Below, in pieces: positions 9,442 through 18,446 of a stretch of 64,000 bases of DNA. Source of the DNA: Leptofilum sp965223525 (GTDB taxonomy: Bacteria > Chloroflexota > Anaerolineae > Promineifilales > Promineifilaceae); assembly GCF_965223525.1 (NCBI RefSeq), contig NZ_CBDCWX010000005.1, positions 1,612,001 through 1,676,000 on the forward strand, in the 5' to 3' direction. Made by a program: the position numbers and the translations under genes. The notes under the pieces were generated by a model. The model saw only the letters and a list, made by a program, of their open reading frames with translations. It did not search any database and was not told where the DNA came from. Position 1 is the first letter of the stretch, and each line of letters starts with the position of its first letter.

Positions 9442-10104
9442 TCAATCAAATTCTTGGAAAGAAAAATCTATTTGGCCGCTGAATCGCCATTTATTGCTTG
9501 ATCTTTCCCAAATATAAGTATTTGTCGATCCCCTTCTTGATTGGTAATGAACCTGAGCTTTCCGCTCTAGCGGAATTACGTTCACATCCCAAAACAAATT
9601 TAATGTTTCATCGGAAATTTCCATACCATTGAGGAATTTTAGAGAGTCACTAATAAACTCTGAATAGCTGTGATTCGCTTGATACGATTCCGACATAAAT
9701 TCATATGCTGTCTGATAATTATTCTGGCTAAGAGCGTCAGCAAAGGCTTGATGTTGCTGACGCACGATTGATCGGGAAACAAATTCAACTGCAAACAAAA
9801 GACAGTAGGTAATCGTAATTCCTGAAATAATTTTCTTGTAAGACGCTCTAAGCTTTGTCCTGGGAATAGGTTCTTCACGGAGAAAAATATATGATCCCCC
9901 AAGAACACCCGCAATAGTCGCCGGAATGTAAATTTGATAAACGATAACTGTAATCAGCGGAAAATCAAACAGTGCAAAGAAGGCTGCGAGACCTAAAATT
10001 AGTGCAACAAGAATTCCACCCAGCAGGGCGCAAAATAATGTTCCCACCACGACAAAAAGTTTGTGTTTTGTTTTTCCTGTTGTTTGAATTGCAGGATTGG
10101 TCAT
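9442..10104 (-). CDS. Hypothetical membrane protein, AT-rich orphan
   Basis: Not recognised. Three hydrophobic segments fill the N-terminal half, followed by a soluble region of about 110 residues with a YQTAYEFM motif that resembles the NTF2-like fold of lipoprotein-type DUF4878 proteins (a weak impression). AT-rich and free of the ACGGCCGT palindrome, it interrupts the MoxR block between the ABC/coiled-coil genes and moxR. A start at 10134 is also open, but its codons overlap a dispersed repeat, so 10104 is preferred. Confidence 0.6.
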   Translation of the reverse strand: MTNPAIQTTGKTKHKLFVVVGTLFCALLGGILVALILGLAAFFALFDFPLITVIVYQIYIPATIAGVLGGSYIFLREEPIPRTKLRASYKKIISGITITYCLLFAVEFVSRSIVRQQHQAFADALSQNNYQTAYEFMSESYQANHSYSEFISDSLKFLNGMEISDETLNLFWDVNVIPLERKAQVHYQSRRGSTNTYIWERSSNKWRFSGQIDFSFQEFD

Positions 10105-10131
10105 TTTCCTAATCTGATTTGCTTTACTTGT

Positions 10132-10222
10132 CATTTCGAACGATAGTGAGAAATCTTTCTACTATCGTAGCTAGCTGGCTTATAAATGGGGGAAGGATTT
10201 CTCCCTTTGGTCGAAAGGACAG
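10132..10222. repeat. REP-like extragenic palindrome (GTCATTTCGAAC type)
   Basis: GTCATTTCGAACG...GTGAGAAATCTTTC at the left faces GGATTTCTCCC...GGTCGAAAGGAC at the right as an imperfect inverted repeat of about 33-base arms. This word resembles extragenic repeats seen in several unrelated bacterial genomes. It lies between two minus-strand genes. Confidence 0.6.
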
Positions 10223-10283
10223 GTGGTGGTTGGTTTGCTCAGCCAAGTTTGGTTTCCTTGGGCGGCTCACAAAGAAAGCGCGG

Positions 10284-11909
10284 CTATGGTTCCAGGGATG
10301 AGAAGTAGTCCCGAATGTACCCTTTGAGGCCGAGCGGGATGTAATCGTCGGCGAGGGCTTCGTTGGCGGCGTTGCGGTAGTCGCCAAAGACCTGCTCGTA
10401 GGGAACGATGCTTTGCTCGTCGCCAAACTCGGTGGGGTTCTCACTGAGTAAGCCGCCACAGTCGGCTGGGTTGGCAATACATTCGGCAGGCAGTTCAATA
10501 TCTTCTCCCTCGAATGCACTCAAATCTACCAAATCAGGCGCGTACACATTTTCGGCATGGCCACCACCTGGGCCGGGGCCACCTTGCCCAGTGCCTTGCT
10601 CACTGCCACTGCCTTGCCCGGAGCCTTGTCCCTGGCCTTGCCCTTGACCGCTACCTTGTCCAGACCCTTCGCCCTGACTCTGGCCTTCACCTTCACCCTC
10701 GCCTTGTCCACTGCCTTCGGCCTGTTCCCCTTGGCCAGATTGATTGCCTTGTCCCGCCTGGGCAACCTCTTGCTTCCCTTCGCCAAGTTCATTGGCGGCG
10801 GCGTTGGCTTGCCCGGCGGCGGCATTGCTTTGGGCGCGCTGCTGAAGCGTGCCTGCGGCTTGCTGGAGCGCTTGCTGCGCGGCGGCGACATCGCCATTTT
10901 GCAGGGCTTCGGCAGCGGCGGCGAGTTCGTTGGCTAGTTCGCTATCTACGTCTTGGAGGGAAGCGGCCGTTTCCAGCAAATCATCCGCCAATTCCGCCAA
11001 CTCCCCATCCGACAGCGTCGGCAAAGAGTCGGCTAGCTGCGCGGCGGCCGCATCGGCCTGCGCCAAATTGCCATTTTGCAGATTTTGCCCCAGCGACTGG
11101 CTGTTTTGGTTTTCGGCCAGCGGCTGCCCGGCGTCTTGCAGGGATTGTTGCAGATTGGATTGGTCGTTGTTGGCGGCGAGTTCGCGCAGCTCTGCTTCTG
11201 CTTCTGACAGCGTGGCGACCGCTTCTTCCTGGCTTAAGCTGCCCTGTTCCAGCCCTTCCAGCGCGTTTTGGATCGGTTCCAGCAGTTCTTCTTCCTGCTC
11301 ATCCGTTAGCTCTGGATTTTGGATAATTTCTTCTTCCAATGCTTCTAGCGCCTCTACCTGCTCCTCGATGCTTTCCTGGATGGCACGGCTTTTGAGCAAG
11401 GCAGATTCCTGGGCGTTGGGGAGAAGTACGGCCGTTCCCAACAAAATAATCGCCAGCAAAATAATCAGCCAATCCTGCCGGTTCACTTTGAAAGGCAGCA
11501 TGGCTTGTGTGTCTACGTGCCGAACGGCCGTTAACGTGTCGTTCAATTGCAGTTTGGCAAAGGTGGGATTAGTTTCTAGCTGCTGGGTTTGGATTTCAAC
11601 GGCCGTACTGACCCGCTCTTTTAGCAAAAATTGTCGGTCAGCAAACCGCGCCTGCTGCAGCAAATCATATCGGCGAGCCAGCAGCACAATTGCCGCCACC
11701 AGCAAGCCAACCAGCCCCACCCCCCCAGCCACTAATCCAACTTCCTGGTTGGTAAGCAGCGGGCGGAATCGAGCAATCGTGGCCACGACCACGCCCAGAA
11801 GCAACCCCAGCAGCAAGCCACGCGGCAACCAAAGCAGGCCATCACGCATCCGGCGACGGCCGTTCCACTGCCCCAACTGCTGCTTTAATTCCTCAAATCG
11901 TTCGTTCAT
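10284..11909 (-). CDS. Coiled-coil membrane protein with Gly/Gln/Ser-rich region (DUF4175-like)
   Basis: Two TM segments near the N-terminus and a third near 140-160 are followed by a long Ala/Leu/Gln/Glu-rich coiled coil, then about 80 residues of Gly-Gln-Ser-Glu repeats ('GQG', 'GEG'), and a conserved-looking acidic C-terminus. The layout recalls DUF4175 proteins, often found with MoxR/VWA loci; this is a resemblance, not a proof. The start is uncertain: ATG at 11909 or 11921. Upstream codons to 12014 are translation of a CACAGAG-type intergenic repeat and were dropped. It follows the ABC permeases in the same direction. Confidence 0.7.
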   Translation of the reverse strand: MNERFEELKQQLGQWNGRRRMRDGLLWLPRGLLLGLLLGVVVATIARFRPLLTNQEVGLVAGGVGLVGLLVAAIVLLARRYDLLQQARFADRQFLLKERVSTAVEIQTQQLETNPTFAKLQLNDTLTAVRHVDTQAMLPFKVNRQDWLIILLAIILLGTAVLLPNAQESALLKSRAIQESIEEQVEALEALEEEIIQNPELTDEQEEELLEPIQNALEGLEQGSLSQEEAVATLSEAEAELRELAANNDQSNLQQSLQDAGQPLAENQNSQSLGQNLQNGNLAQADAAAAQLADSLPTLSDGELAELADDLLETAASLQDVDSELANELAAAAEALQNGDVAAAQQALQQAAGTLQQRAQSNAAAGQANAAANELGEGKQEVAQAGQGNQSGQGEQAEGSGQGEGEGEGQSQGEGSGQGSGQGQGQGQGSGQGSGSEQGTGQGGPGPGGGHAENVYAPDLVDLSAFEGEDIELPAECIANPADCGGLLSENPTEFGDEQSIVPYEQVFGDYRNAANEALADDYIPLGLKGYIRDYFSSLEP

Positions 11910-11917
11910 ATTTTTTG

Positions 11918-11998
11918 CCATAGAGGACATAGAGATTTGTGAAACCTTTTCACTTGGAGTTTTTTCTCTTTTTCCTCTGTGCCCTCTGTGGCCAATCT
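11918..11998. repeat. CACAGAG-family intergenic repeat
   Basis: Words built on CATAGAGGACATAGAG and CTCTGTGCCCTCTGTGG lie as inverted arms between a permease gene and the coiled-coil gene. Other members are near 20208, 20899, 26628 and 59432. Confidence 0.65.
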
Positions 11999-12000
11999 TT

Positions 12001-12954
12001 TTATTGCGTGGCAATCTTCCGCACTCGCCGCACGCAGGCGTAAAACAAAATTACCGACAGCAAAATGTACAAAATTAAAAAGAGCGGCCACGGTGAAAAG
12101 AGCCAAATAGTGTGGCTGCTGCCAGACGCGCCGCCAACGACGGTGCTGAAATACCAAAGTGAGCCTTCTTCCACCAGCACAATGTCACTCACAATCAGTG
12201 TGGCCGGTAGATTGGTTGCTGCCAGGAATAAGAGAACATACATCAAGGCAGCTTCGGCCGTCCAGGTTAGATAAGTAGCGCCAAACAAAAATGGCCCCAA
12301 AATCATGCTAAACAGCCCTACAATCACTGGAATGCCCACGGTGACAAACAGTGCCCCGGCAAAAGTCACCACGCTGGCCGAAAGCGTCGTCCGCATTCGG
12401 GCTGAGGCATACAATCCCCACAGAGCAAACGCCATAGCGCTTACCAGCACAATAATCTGCGACAAAACCAGTTCAATCACCGCTACGCCGCCCATCAAAA
12501 AGGCAATGCTTTGCAGCGGAATCGCCACAAAAATAAGCAGCAGCACGTAGCTCAATGCCGACACCAGCTTACCCGCCACAAACGATTTTGCAGATAGCAA
12601 CGTGGTGCGGAGCAAATCATACGTTTGCCGCTCCTTCTCGCCGCTGATGGCTCCCGCCGTAAACGACGGCCCCACAAAAATGACCAGCATCACCTGCAAA
12701 CCCAGCACTGAGCTGAAGACGACCTTGCCCACTTCACGGGAGTCGGGGCCAAACGGGCCGCTGGCGGCTGATGCGAAGGCAGAATAGACCAGGGCAATGA
12801 AGCCGCTCATCACCAGTAGATGCACGGTGAGCACCACAAAGGCGCGTCGTCCGCGCATCCGGCTGCGGAGTTCTTTTACGGTAACGGGATTTTCCCGCAG
12901 CCGCTGGATGAAGTTTTTCTTTTTTGTGATTGGTTCTTGTGCCAGTTCGGTCAT
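12001..12954 (-). CDS. ABC-2 type transporter permease
   Basis: Membrane subunit of an ABC exporter or Gld-type complex. The 317 residues have a basic N-terminal helix (NPVTVKELRSRMRG) shared with the sister permease downstream of it in the map, then about six TM segments, with a conserved G-E-K-E-R-x-T-Y-D motif near 108 that is typical of ABC-2 permeases. It probably pairs with the second permease and the ATPase of the same block. A perfect hairpin separates it from the second permease. Confidence 0.82.
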   Translation of the reverse strand: MTELAQEPITKKKNFIQRLRENPVTVKELRSRMRGRRAFVVLTVHLLVMSGFIALVYSAFASAASGPFGPDSREVGKVVFSSVLGLQVMLVIFVGPSFTAGAISGEKERQTYDLLRTTLLSAKSFVAGKLVSALSYVLLLIFVAIPLQSIAFLMGGVAVIELVLSQIIVLVSAMAFALWGLYASARMRTTLSASVVTFAGALFVTVGIPVIVGLFSMILGPFLFGATYLTWTAEAALMYVLLFLAATNLPATLIVSDIVLVEEGSLWYFSTVVGGASGSSHTIWLFSPWPLFLILYILLSVILFYACVRRVRKIATQ

Positions 12955-12978
12955 AATGCCTCTAAAAATATCTTGCTC

Positions 12979-13011
12979 AGAAGTTCAACTTTTGTCAAAA
13001 GTTGAACTTCT
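12979..13011. repeat. Perfect 15-bp hairpin between two permease genes
   Basis: AGAAGTTCAACTTTT at 12979-12993 and its exact reverse complement at 12997-13011 enclose a 3-base loop. There is no T run on the minus strand, so it is more likely an mRNA-stabilising or attenuating stem than a strict terminator. Confidence 0.75.
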
Positions 13012-13026
13012 CCAGTGCAGTATTAC

Positions 13027-13857
13027 TCAATTGCTTAACTTTCTCGCTTGCCGCACAATGCCCCACCAAAGGAGGAGGACGGCCGTTCCATAAACGGCCG
13101 TTGGTGAAAACATACTGCCACCCACAGAAAGTAAGGTATCTGCATTAAACAGATTCCAAACGCCAAGCCAAATCAGGCTGCTGTTAAATAGCTTCATCAA
13201 AACCACGCTAACGTAGCTGGCAGCCAGGGCAAATGTAGAGGAGCGTGCCCAGGTAGACAGATACATGCCAATGAAGGCAGCAAACAACACCTCCACCCAC
13301 GGCCGTAACCATGCCCCCAGCCCAATGAGCAAACTAGAAACGGCCGTAGCCTCACTCGGCACCACAGTAATGACCAGCAGCAGCATCAACGCCTGAAAAA
13401 AGCTTAATACCAACATCACCTTCCAGATATTTAGACGTGCCAGCCCGCCAAACAACTTTGCCAGTAAAATGCTAGACGTTGCGTGCGGCGTCAGACGCAA
13501 AATGTCCCACGTACCCCGGTTCACTTCCATACTGATGGTGGGTGCTGTCAGCGCTGGAGCCATAAACGAGCCATAAATTGTTAACATAGACAACATCCCG
13601 CCCGGTAAGCAGACCAGGCAAATAAAATTGAACAGCTCATCATCCTCAGTTGCCCCCAGCAGTGCCGGGTTCGTCCCCGCGCATAGCCCCAGCACAATTG
13701 CGCCCATCACCACAAAGGGCGAATAGCGGCGCAGCTTCTCGTAATATGGATTTGGGTTTCCCCAGCCGCCTTTCTCGCGCAAGTAAACTGGGTTCTCGTT
13801 CAGCGAACGAAACCAACGCCACCCTGCTCGTAGCCCCGTTGGGAACCCCCACTTCAA
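13027..13857 (-). CDS. ABC-2 type permease, second subunit
   Basis: The 276 residues open with a basic segment carrying NENPVYLREKGG, comparable to the ENPV segment of the other permease, then six hydrophobic segments. A motif E-V-N-R-G-T-W-D in the middle parallels the permease coupling region. It overlaps the ATPase gene by 4 bases, giving translational coupling, so the two belong to one transporter. The transported substrate cannot be told from sequence. Confidence 0.8.
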   Translation of the reverse strand: MKWGFPTGLRAGWRWFRSLNENPVYLREKGGWGNPNPYYEKLRRYSPFVVMGAIVLGLCAGTNPALLGATEDDELFNFICLVCLPGGMLSMLTIYGSFMAPALTAPTISMEVNRGTWDILRLTPHATSSILLAKLFGGLARLNIWKVMLVLSFFQALMLLLVITVVPSEATAVSSLLIGLGAWLRPWVEVLFAAFIGMYLSTWARSSTFALAASYVSVVLMKLFNSSLIWLGVWNLFNADTLLSVGGSMFSPTAVYGTAVLLLWWGIVRQARKLSN

Positions 13858-14813
13858 TTCACAAGCCCTTTTGTTACCTGCAGGAACACATCTTCCAAAT
13901 CGCCAGTCTCTTCCTGGAAACCAACCACCTGGAAGTTGTTGGCAATCAAGCTGGCTAAAAGCTGCCCCAACGCCTCGTCGTCGCCCGTAAAGTCAAAGCG
14001 CAGTGAATCCGAGGGAATATCTGCTTCCTCAGAGGTAATGATGCCATCCACTGCTTCGTGGCGCAGCAAGAACTCTTGCAAAGGCATCAAATCGCCCAGC
14101 GCGCGCACCTGAATGAGCCTGTGCGCCCGAAGCTGCCGCTTCATCTCTGCCATGTCGCCATAGGCTACCAGGCCACCCGCCTCTAAAATGGCGATGCTGG
14201 TGCAAATATCTGCCACTTCAGACAAAATGTGCGAGGAGAAGAAAATCGTCTTGCCCATTGTCTTTAGCTCGCGCAGCAGTTCCCGAATTTCGATGCGGGC
14301 GCGGGGATCCAGGCCGCTGGCTGGCTCATCCAGAATGAGCACCTGTGGATCATGGGCCAGCGTGCGCGCTAGGCAGAGACGCTGCTTCATGCCTCGGCTC
14401 AGGCTGTCTACAAACGCATCCTTTTTGTGGCTAAGATCCACCAGTGCCAGCAAATCATCCACCATGCCCAAGCGGGTGGTTTGGGGAATGTCGTAGCAGG
14501 CGGCAAAGAAATCCAGATATTCCCACACCTTCATATCGTCGTAAACGCCAAAAAAGTCGGGCATATAGCCAATGTTTCGTCGCACTGCGCGTGGATTGCC
14601 TATGACCGATTCGCCTGCTACCCACGCCTTGCCGCTGGTGGGCTTCAGCAGCGTAGTGAGAATTCGCATGGTGGTGGTTTTACCAGCACCATTGGGGCCA
14701 ATAAAACCAAACACTTCCCCTTCCTGGATGTTCAGGTTGAGGTCATTTAGGGCGGTCAGATCGCCGTATTTTTTGGTGAGTCCTTGAATTTCGATGATTG
14801 TTGACATAAACAC
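13854..14813 (-). CDS. ABC transporter ATP-binding protein
   Basis: ATPase that powers the two adjacent ABC-2 permeases. Motifs: Walker A GPNGAGKTT at 39-47, signature LSRGMKQR at 138-145 (LSxGM form common in ABC-2 and GldA-type systems), Walker B VLILDEP at 158-164 and an H-loop SSHIL. A C-terminal extension of about 100 residues follows the ATPase core. A second ATG two codons in is equally possible. Together with the downstream MoxR, DUF58 and BatA genes it recalls gene sets of gliding or envelope-associated machines, but that link is inference. Confidence 0.88.
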   Translation of the reverse strand: MFMSTIIEIQGLTKKYGDLTALNDLNLNIQEGEVFGFIGPNGAGKTTTMRILTTLLKPTSGKAWVAGESVIGNPRAVRRNIGYMPDFFGVYDDMKVWEYLDFFAACYDIPQTTRLGMVDDLLALVDLSHKKDAFVDSLSRGMKQRLCLARTLAHDPQVLILDEPASGLDPRARIEIRELLRELKTMGKTIFFSSHILSEVADICTSIAILEAGGLVAYGDMAEMKRQLRAHRLIQVRALGDLMPLQEFLLRHEAVDGIITSEEADIPSDSLRFDFTGDDEALGQLLASLIANNFQVVGFQEETGDLEDVFLQVTKGLVN

Positions 14814-14885
14814 TCGTTAGCGTCATGCTTGCCCTCACCTTCGCGAGGATAAACTTGGCAGGCATCTAGTTTTCGTGACAAATAG

Positions 14886-14905
14886 ATTCCCGCACAGGCG
14901 GGAAT
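14886..14905. repeat. Short hairpin ATTCCCGC-acag-GCGGGAAT
   Basis: A perfect 8-bp stem with a 4-base loop, followed by TGACA. This word is like small extragenic palindromes of many bacteria. It lies between the large membrane-protein gene and the ATPase gene. Confidence 0.6.
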
Positions 14906-14922
14906 GACAGTTGGAAATTGGG

Positions 14923-17385
14923 TTATTCATCCAAATTACCTGTCAGGATTGGATAGATTTCGCCGATGCCCAGGCCGAACTGACTGTTGTTGTCTTGCAA
15001 GCGCAGGCGAACTTCGTTGTTGGGGCCAATGAATGGTGCAAAATCATTGATGATATTGTTACCCCAAACCGGATTTTCCACGATGCGCCAAACGCTGTCC
15101 TCAAAATCCCAAATGCGTACTTCTGGGGTGATTTGGCTAGGGTCTTCAAATTGCTGCGTCAGCGAGAATCCTAATTCGGTTACTTCCATATTTTGCAATT
15201 CTGGCCAGGGAGTGTAGGAAAATTCCACCCAGCCGCCGTTCAAGTACAAATCCTGAATGGTGGGATTGTAAACATTGTTATTGCCGATTGGTTCCCAGTT
15301 GAGCAAAGAAACGGGGATAGCAATGTTACGGCCGCTTACCAAATTTTGCTCTAGTGGAATCTCTATCAGGTACAGAGTGGTGCTTTCGCTGTCGAAGTTG
15401 TCCCCACCCAGGCTGGCGTTAAGTTGTGGCTCGTTGGACCAGGCGATGAGAACGGCCGTTTCCTGCGGAACAGCAAATGTACCAGGGCCGCCAAAATTGC
15501 TGCTCTCTAACGCTTGCAGCAGTTGCCAGCGGGGGTACAGTTCCCGGTCATTGTAATAATCAAACGAGCCCAGAATGGTCTCTGCATTGGCAGAAAGCGG
15601 CGCGTTAGAGCCAAAGCTGCCGCCAAATACAATCCCTCCCGTGGTGCCACCACTGCTGCTGCTGGCGCTTCCCATTGGTAAAGAAAGCGTGGTGCGCTCG
15701 TTAGGAGCGATTTCGCCTACTGATAGCGCCCGGTTGCCCACCAAAATGGAGGCTGTTTCCAGCGTGATGTCGCTGCTGTTTAGCACGTCTAGCGCCAAAA
15801 TCAGGCTGTTGCCCTCGATGGTAAGCGTGGCCGAGCCGCTGACGTTTACCGCTGGCACGGCACTCTCTGCCAGGAAAACAGAAACCTCACCAATATCTAC
15901 GCGCACATCAGAGATGGTAACTTCATTGCTGTAGGTAACAGCGCCAATATCGGCTTCATTACTGCTAAACGGTGAGCCGAAGTTTTGGTTATACGGCCGT
16001 GCCAGCGAATTTTGCGGCAGCACCAGATCATACGTCTTGCGCGAAGGTGAGTAGAGACCCAGCAGACTGTACACATCTGCCTGTTCCGCGTCAGTTTGGC
16101 TATAGGCCACCGAAATCTGGTTGATGATGGTGTCGTTGCCGCGTAGCTGGAAGCCAGTGAAGTAAGTGACTGCGCTAAAAATTAGCACCAACGCCGGAAT
16201 GGTGATCCAGGCGCGTTCTAGCTGGTTGCGCCGCTTCAAAATTAAGTAATTGAGTGGCCCAACCACCATGGTGTAAACAAATAAAAAGCCAATGAGTTGC
16301 AAAATGCTGGGCAGCGCCAGCGTGGGCAGGCTAGAGACGGCTTCAACGGCCGCGTAGCTGTTTTGCGGCCCTAATCCCCAACTGCTCACGTCCGGGACGC
16401 GGCTAGCAATAGCGGCCCAAATGGCTTCGCTGCCGTCCCAATCCAGCAGGGGAGCTAGACGCGGGTCTAGCGCCAAAAAGTAAACAGAACCGCGCCCTAC
16501 CGACTGCCGCGCCAGCAAGGGCAGCTCATCTTGGCGGAAAATCAGTTCGCCATTGCGTAGGCTGCTGGTGGCCACCACATACGGGCCGGGATCGCGGAAC
16601 GGGATGCCGATGCGCTCACGCAAGCCAGGCAAATCGTCCACGGAGCGGCTGCCGTTTATGGTGACTGGGAGGAGATCGGTGAGGGCAGCGGCCGTTTTTT
16701 GCCAATTTGCCCCGCCCGTTACAATAAGCTGACCGCCGTTCTTTAGCCAAACCTCTAGTGCCCTGCGCTGCTGGCTGGTGAGCTGGCTACTGTCTGCATC
16801 GTTGAAAATCAAGACGTCGAGCGTGCTCCAGGCAACGGCCGTTTCTGGTAGATCATCTAGCGTCAGGAGGGCAACGGCTGCATCTGCCCGCCCACCGGGA
16901 ATCCGCTCCAAAAAGGCAAATTCGGCCGCATCGGGGCTAACCACACCGTAGAGCAAGTCAGATGTTGCCCCTAGGCGGCTCAAGCTGCCGCTGCTGGCTT
17001 CAGCTACCAGGGTTCCGTCATTTTGATACAGTCTCGGCTCAAGCGCACTTGTGCCCGCTGGAGCTTTAACGTAAAGCGTGACGCGCTTGTTTGATTGTGT
17101 GGGTAGGCTGATCGGGCTGCGATAGGGCGTTCGCTCTTGGGAGCCACTCTCGCGCACCAAAATTTCGACATACCCTTCAATAGCTGGGCCATTGTTTGCG
17201 GCCGTTACCTGCACGGGAACCCAATAGTCGCTTTTGAAATAGCTATCGAAGCCCACGGCAACGTCTAGCGTGATGCCGTTTTCATCATCCTGAGCGGCAA
17301 CGGGCGCAATTGAAATCCCATAGATTGCAAAAAAGAGGGAAAACAGGAGAAGAAACCGGATTTTTGAGGCACTTAGTTTAACCAT
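14923..17385 (-). CDS. Large membrane protein with signal peptide, first gene of the ABC/MoxR block
   Basis: Function unknown. From the chosen ATG at 17385 there is a signal peptide ending in APVAAQ, then an extracytoplasmic beta-rich region, a Rossmann or glutamine-amidotransferase-like stretch (LIFNDADSS, then GGQLIVTGG), two TM segments near 370 and 405, and a long beta-rich C-terminal half. Such proteins accompany ABC-2/MoxR loci and look like scaffold or sensor subunits. A start 12 codons upstream at 17421 is also open. This gene opens the minus-strand block that ends at about 5518. Confidence 0.72.
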   Translation of the reverse strand: MVKLSASKIRFLLLFSLFFAIYGISIAPVAAQDDENGITLDVAVGFDSYFKSDYWVPVQVTAANNGPAIEGYVEILVRESGSQERTPYRSPISLPTQSNKRVTLYVKAPAGTSALEPRLYQNDGTLVAEASSGSLSRLGATSDLLYGVVSPDAAEFAFLERIPGGRADAAVALLTLDDLPETAVAWSTLDVLIFNDADSSQLTSQQRRALEVWLKNGGQLIVTGGANWQKTAAALTDLLPVTINGSRSVDDLPGLRERIGIPFRDPGPYVVATSSLRNGELIFRQDELPLLARQSVGRGSVYFLALDPRLAPLLDWDGSEAIWAAIASRVPDVSSWGLGPQNSYAAVEAVSSLPTLALPSILQLIGFLFVYTMVVGPLNYLILKRRNQLERAWITIPALVLIFSAVTYFTGFQLRGNDTIINQISVAYSQTDAEQADVYSLLGLYSPSRKTYDLVLPQNSLARPYNQNFGSPFSSNEADIGAVTYSNEVTISDVRVDIGEVSVFLAESAVPAVNVSGSATLTIEGNSLILALDVLNSSDITLETASILVGNRALSVGEIAPNERTTLSLPMGSASSSSGGTTGGIVFGGSFGSNAPLSANAETILGSFDYYNDRELYPRWQLLQALESSNFGGPGTFAVPQETAVLIAWSNEPQLNASLGGDNFDSESTTLYLIEIPLEQNLVSGRNIAIPVSLLNWEPIGNNNVYNPTIQDLYLNGGWVEFSYTPWPELQNMEVTELGFSLTQQFEDPSQITPEVRIWDFEDSVWRIVENPVWGNNIINDFAPFIGPNNEVRLRLQDNNSQFGLGIGEIYPILTGNLDE

Positions 17386-17492
17386 AGTTTGTATACGTTT
17401 TAATGCTGCTATTCGTTCCATCTGGCCGATTATACCGAAGGGAGTGGTAGTTCACACGACGATTACTGTGCGGTTCCTCGTTTTTTGCCGCA

Positions 17493-17508
17493 GATTACGC
17501 AGATTATT
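17493..17508. repeat. Fragment of GATTACGCAGATT repeat
   Basis: A single half-copy of the palindromic repeat found complete at 29851-29897, here in the gap between two minus-strand genes. Confidence 0.5.
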
Positions 17509-17560
17509 TTGTTCACGGCAAACTTAACTCACTTTACATAATCGTTCAATCATCAGAGAT

Positions 17561-17848
17561 TTAAGAAAGAATTTCAATCTCGTAATCGGCAATCGGTACG
17601 TCTGGGCGGTGGTTTTCTAGCCAGGAAACCGCTTTTTGTAGCTGGCTGTGCAGGTGAGCAGTATCGTTACCTACTGTTACCAGGGCAATGACGGCCGTTC
17701 CCCACACATCCTGATGCTCCACCTCTGCCACCGCCACGTTGAACTTTTGCGGCAATCGTTTGAGAACTGATTTGACAATGCTGCGCTTCTCTTTTAATGA
17801 AGAGACGCCTACTAATTCCAGGGTAACTACACAACTGGCTATAATCAT
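17561..17848 (-). CDS. DUF503 (YlxP-like) protein
   Basis: Small conserved protein of about 95 residues with the family landmarks SLKEKR near 18-23, followed by a hydrophobic beta strand containing NVAVAEV. YlxP homologues often sit beside rbfA and translation genes; here the gene is alone. The start at 17848 fits the family's usual N-terminus (MIIASC...); the longer frame adds 12 hydrophobic residues with no family support. It contains one ACGGCCGT copy. Confidence 0.85.
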   Translation of the reverse strand: MIIASCVVTLELVGVSSLKEKRSIVKSVLKRLPQKFNVAVAEVEHQDVWGTAVIALVTVGNDTAHLHSQLQKAVSWLENHRPDVPIADYEIEILS

Positions 17849-17914
17849 GAGGAGAATTGTGAAGAAAGGGAGATAAGAAGTCAAGCACGCAGGTGCTGAT
17901 ACCCAAAGAGAAAG

Positions 17915-17960
17915 AATGAGGGCATTGTGTAAAATTCATTTTGCACAATGCCTTCATTTT
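17915..17960 (-). terminator. Hairpin terminator downstream of the 18.0-18.4 kb gene
   Basis: Arms of 20 bases around GGCATTGTGTAAAA and TTTTGCACAATGCC match at 18 of 20 positions with a 4-base loop. Read on the minus strand it is followed by CTTTCTCTTT, a T-rich tail. Confidence 0.55.
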
Positions 17961-18014
17961 TAGGCAAGTCAATTCGCCTTTTCTAGAATTTAACCATATT
18001 TGCGTAAAAAAGGA

Positions 18015-18446
18015 TCAATTGATCTCGACATCAATCTCTGCACCGATTACACCGTCAACAACAACAAATGCAATAATGAATATTAGAATTCCTGCAACAG
18101 CTGCTAACCATCCAAACTTATATTTACTGGGGAGAGATTGATCAAAGCTACCATATTGAGCCTCAAGATTAAGAATTGTATTGTAATCTAATGTGATAAC
18201 TTCATTGGCAGATAAAATGAAATCATTTTCTGCGACATAATTTTTTACTGCAACATATTCAATATTTGATTTGTAAATAGGATATTGCCAAAGAGAGATA
18301 GACTTGTACTTAATGGCCATAGAATACCCCTCTATCTGTGGATAGTCTTCGAGCAACAGATATTGATCACCCGTTTTAAAATTTAATCCAAGAATGCCTA
18401 TAATTAGACATACTCCAACAACCACGATTTTGACAAAATTTTTCAT
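18015..18446 (-). CDS. Hypothetical protein with two terminal TM segments, AT-rich orphan
   Basis: Not recognised. Residues 5-22 and about 113-135 are membrane segments; the 90 residues between them are probably extracytoplasmic and rich in Tyr. The gene is AT-rich and lacks the ACGGCCGT palindrome, unlike neighbours. A hairpin terminator follows. The start is ATG with AGGAAAG upstream. No partner gene is apparent. Confidence 0.6.
   Translation of the reverse strand: MKNFVKIVVVGVCLIIGILGLNFKTGDQYLLLEDYPQIEGYSMAIKYKSISLWQYPIYKSNIEYVAVKNYVAENDFILSANEVITLDYNTILNLEAQYGSFDQSLPSKYKFGWLAAVAGILIFIIAFVVVDGVIGAEIDVEIN

Noticed and set aside
10514..12078. Long plus-strand frames over the coiled-coil gene
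   Set aside because: Antisense to a real gene; their composition mirrors its Gly/Gln/Ala-rich repeats.
15575..15934. Plus-strand frame within the large membrane-protein gene
   Set aside because: Antisense shadow, no ribosome site.
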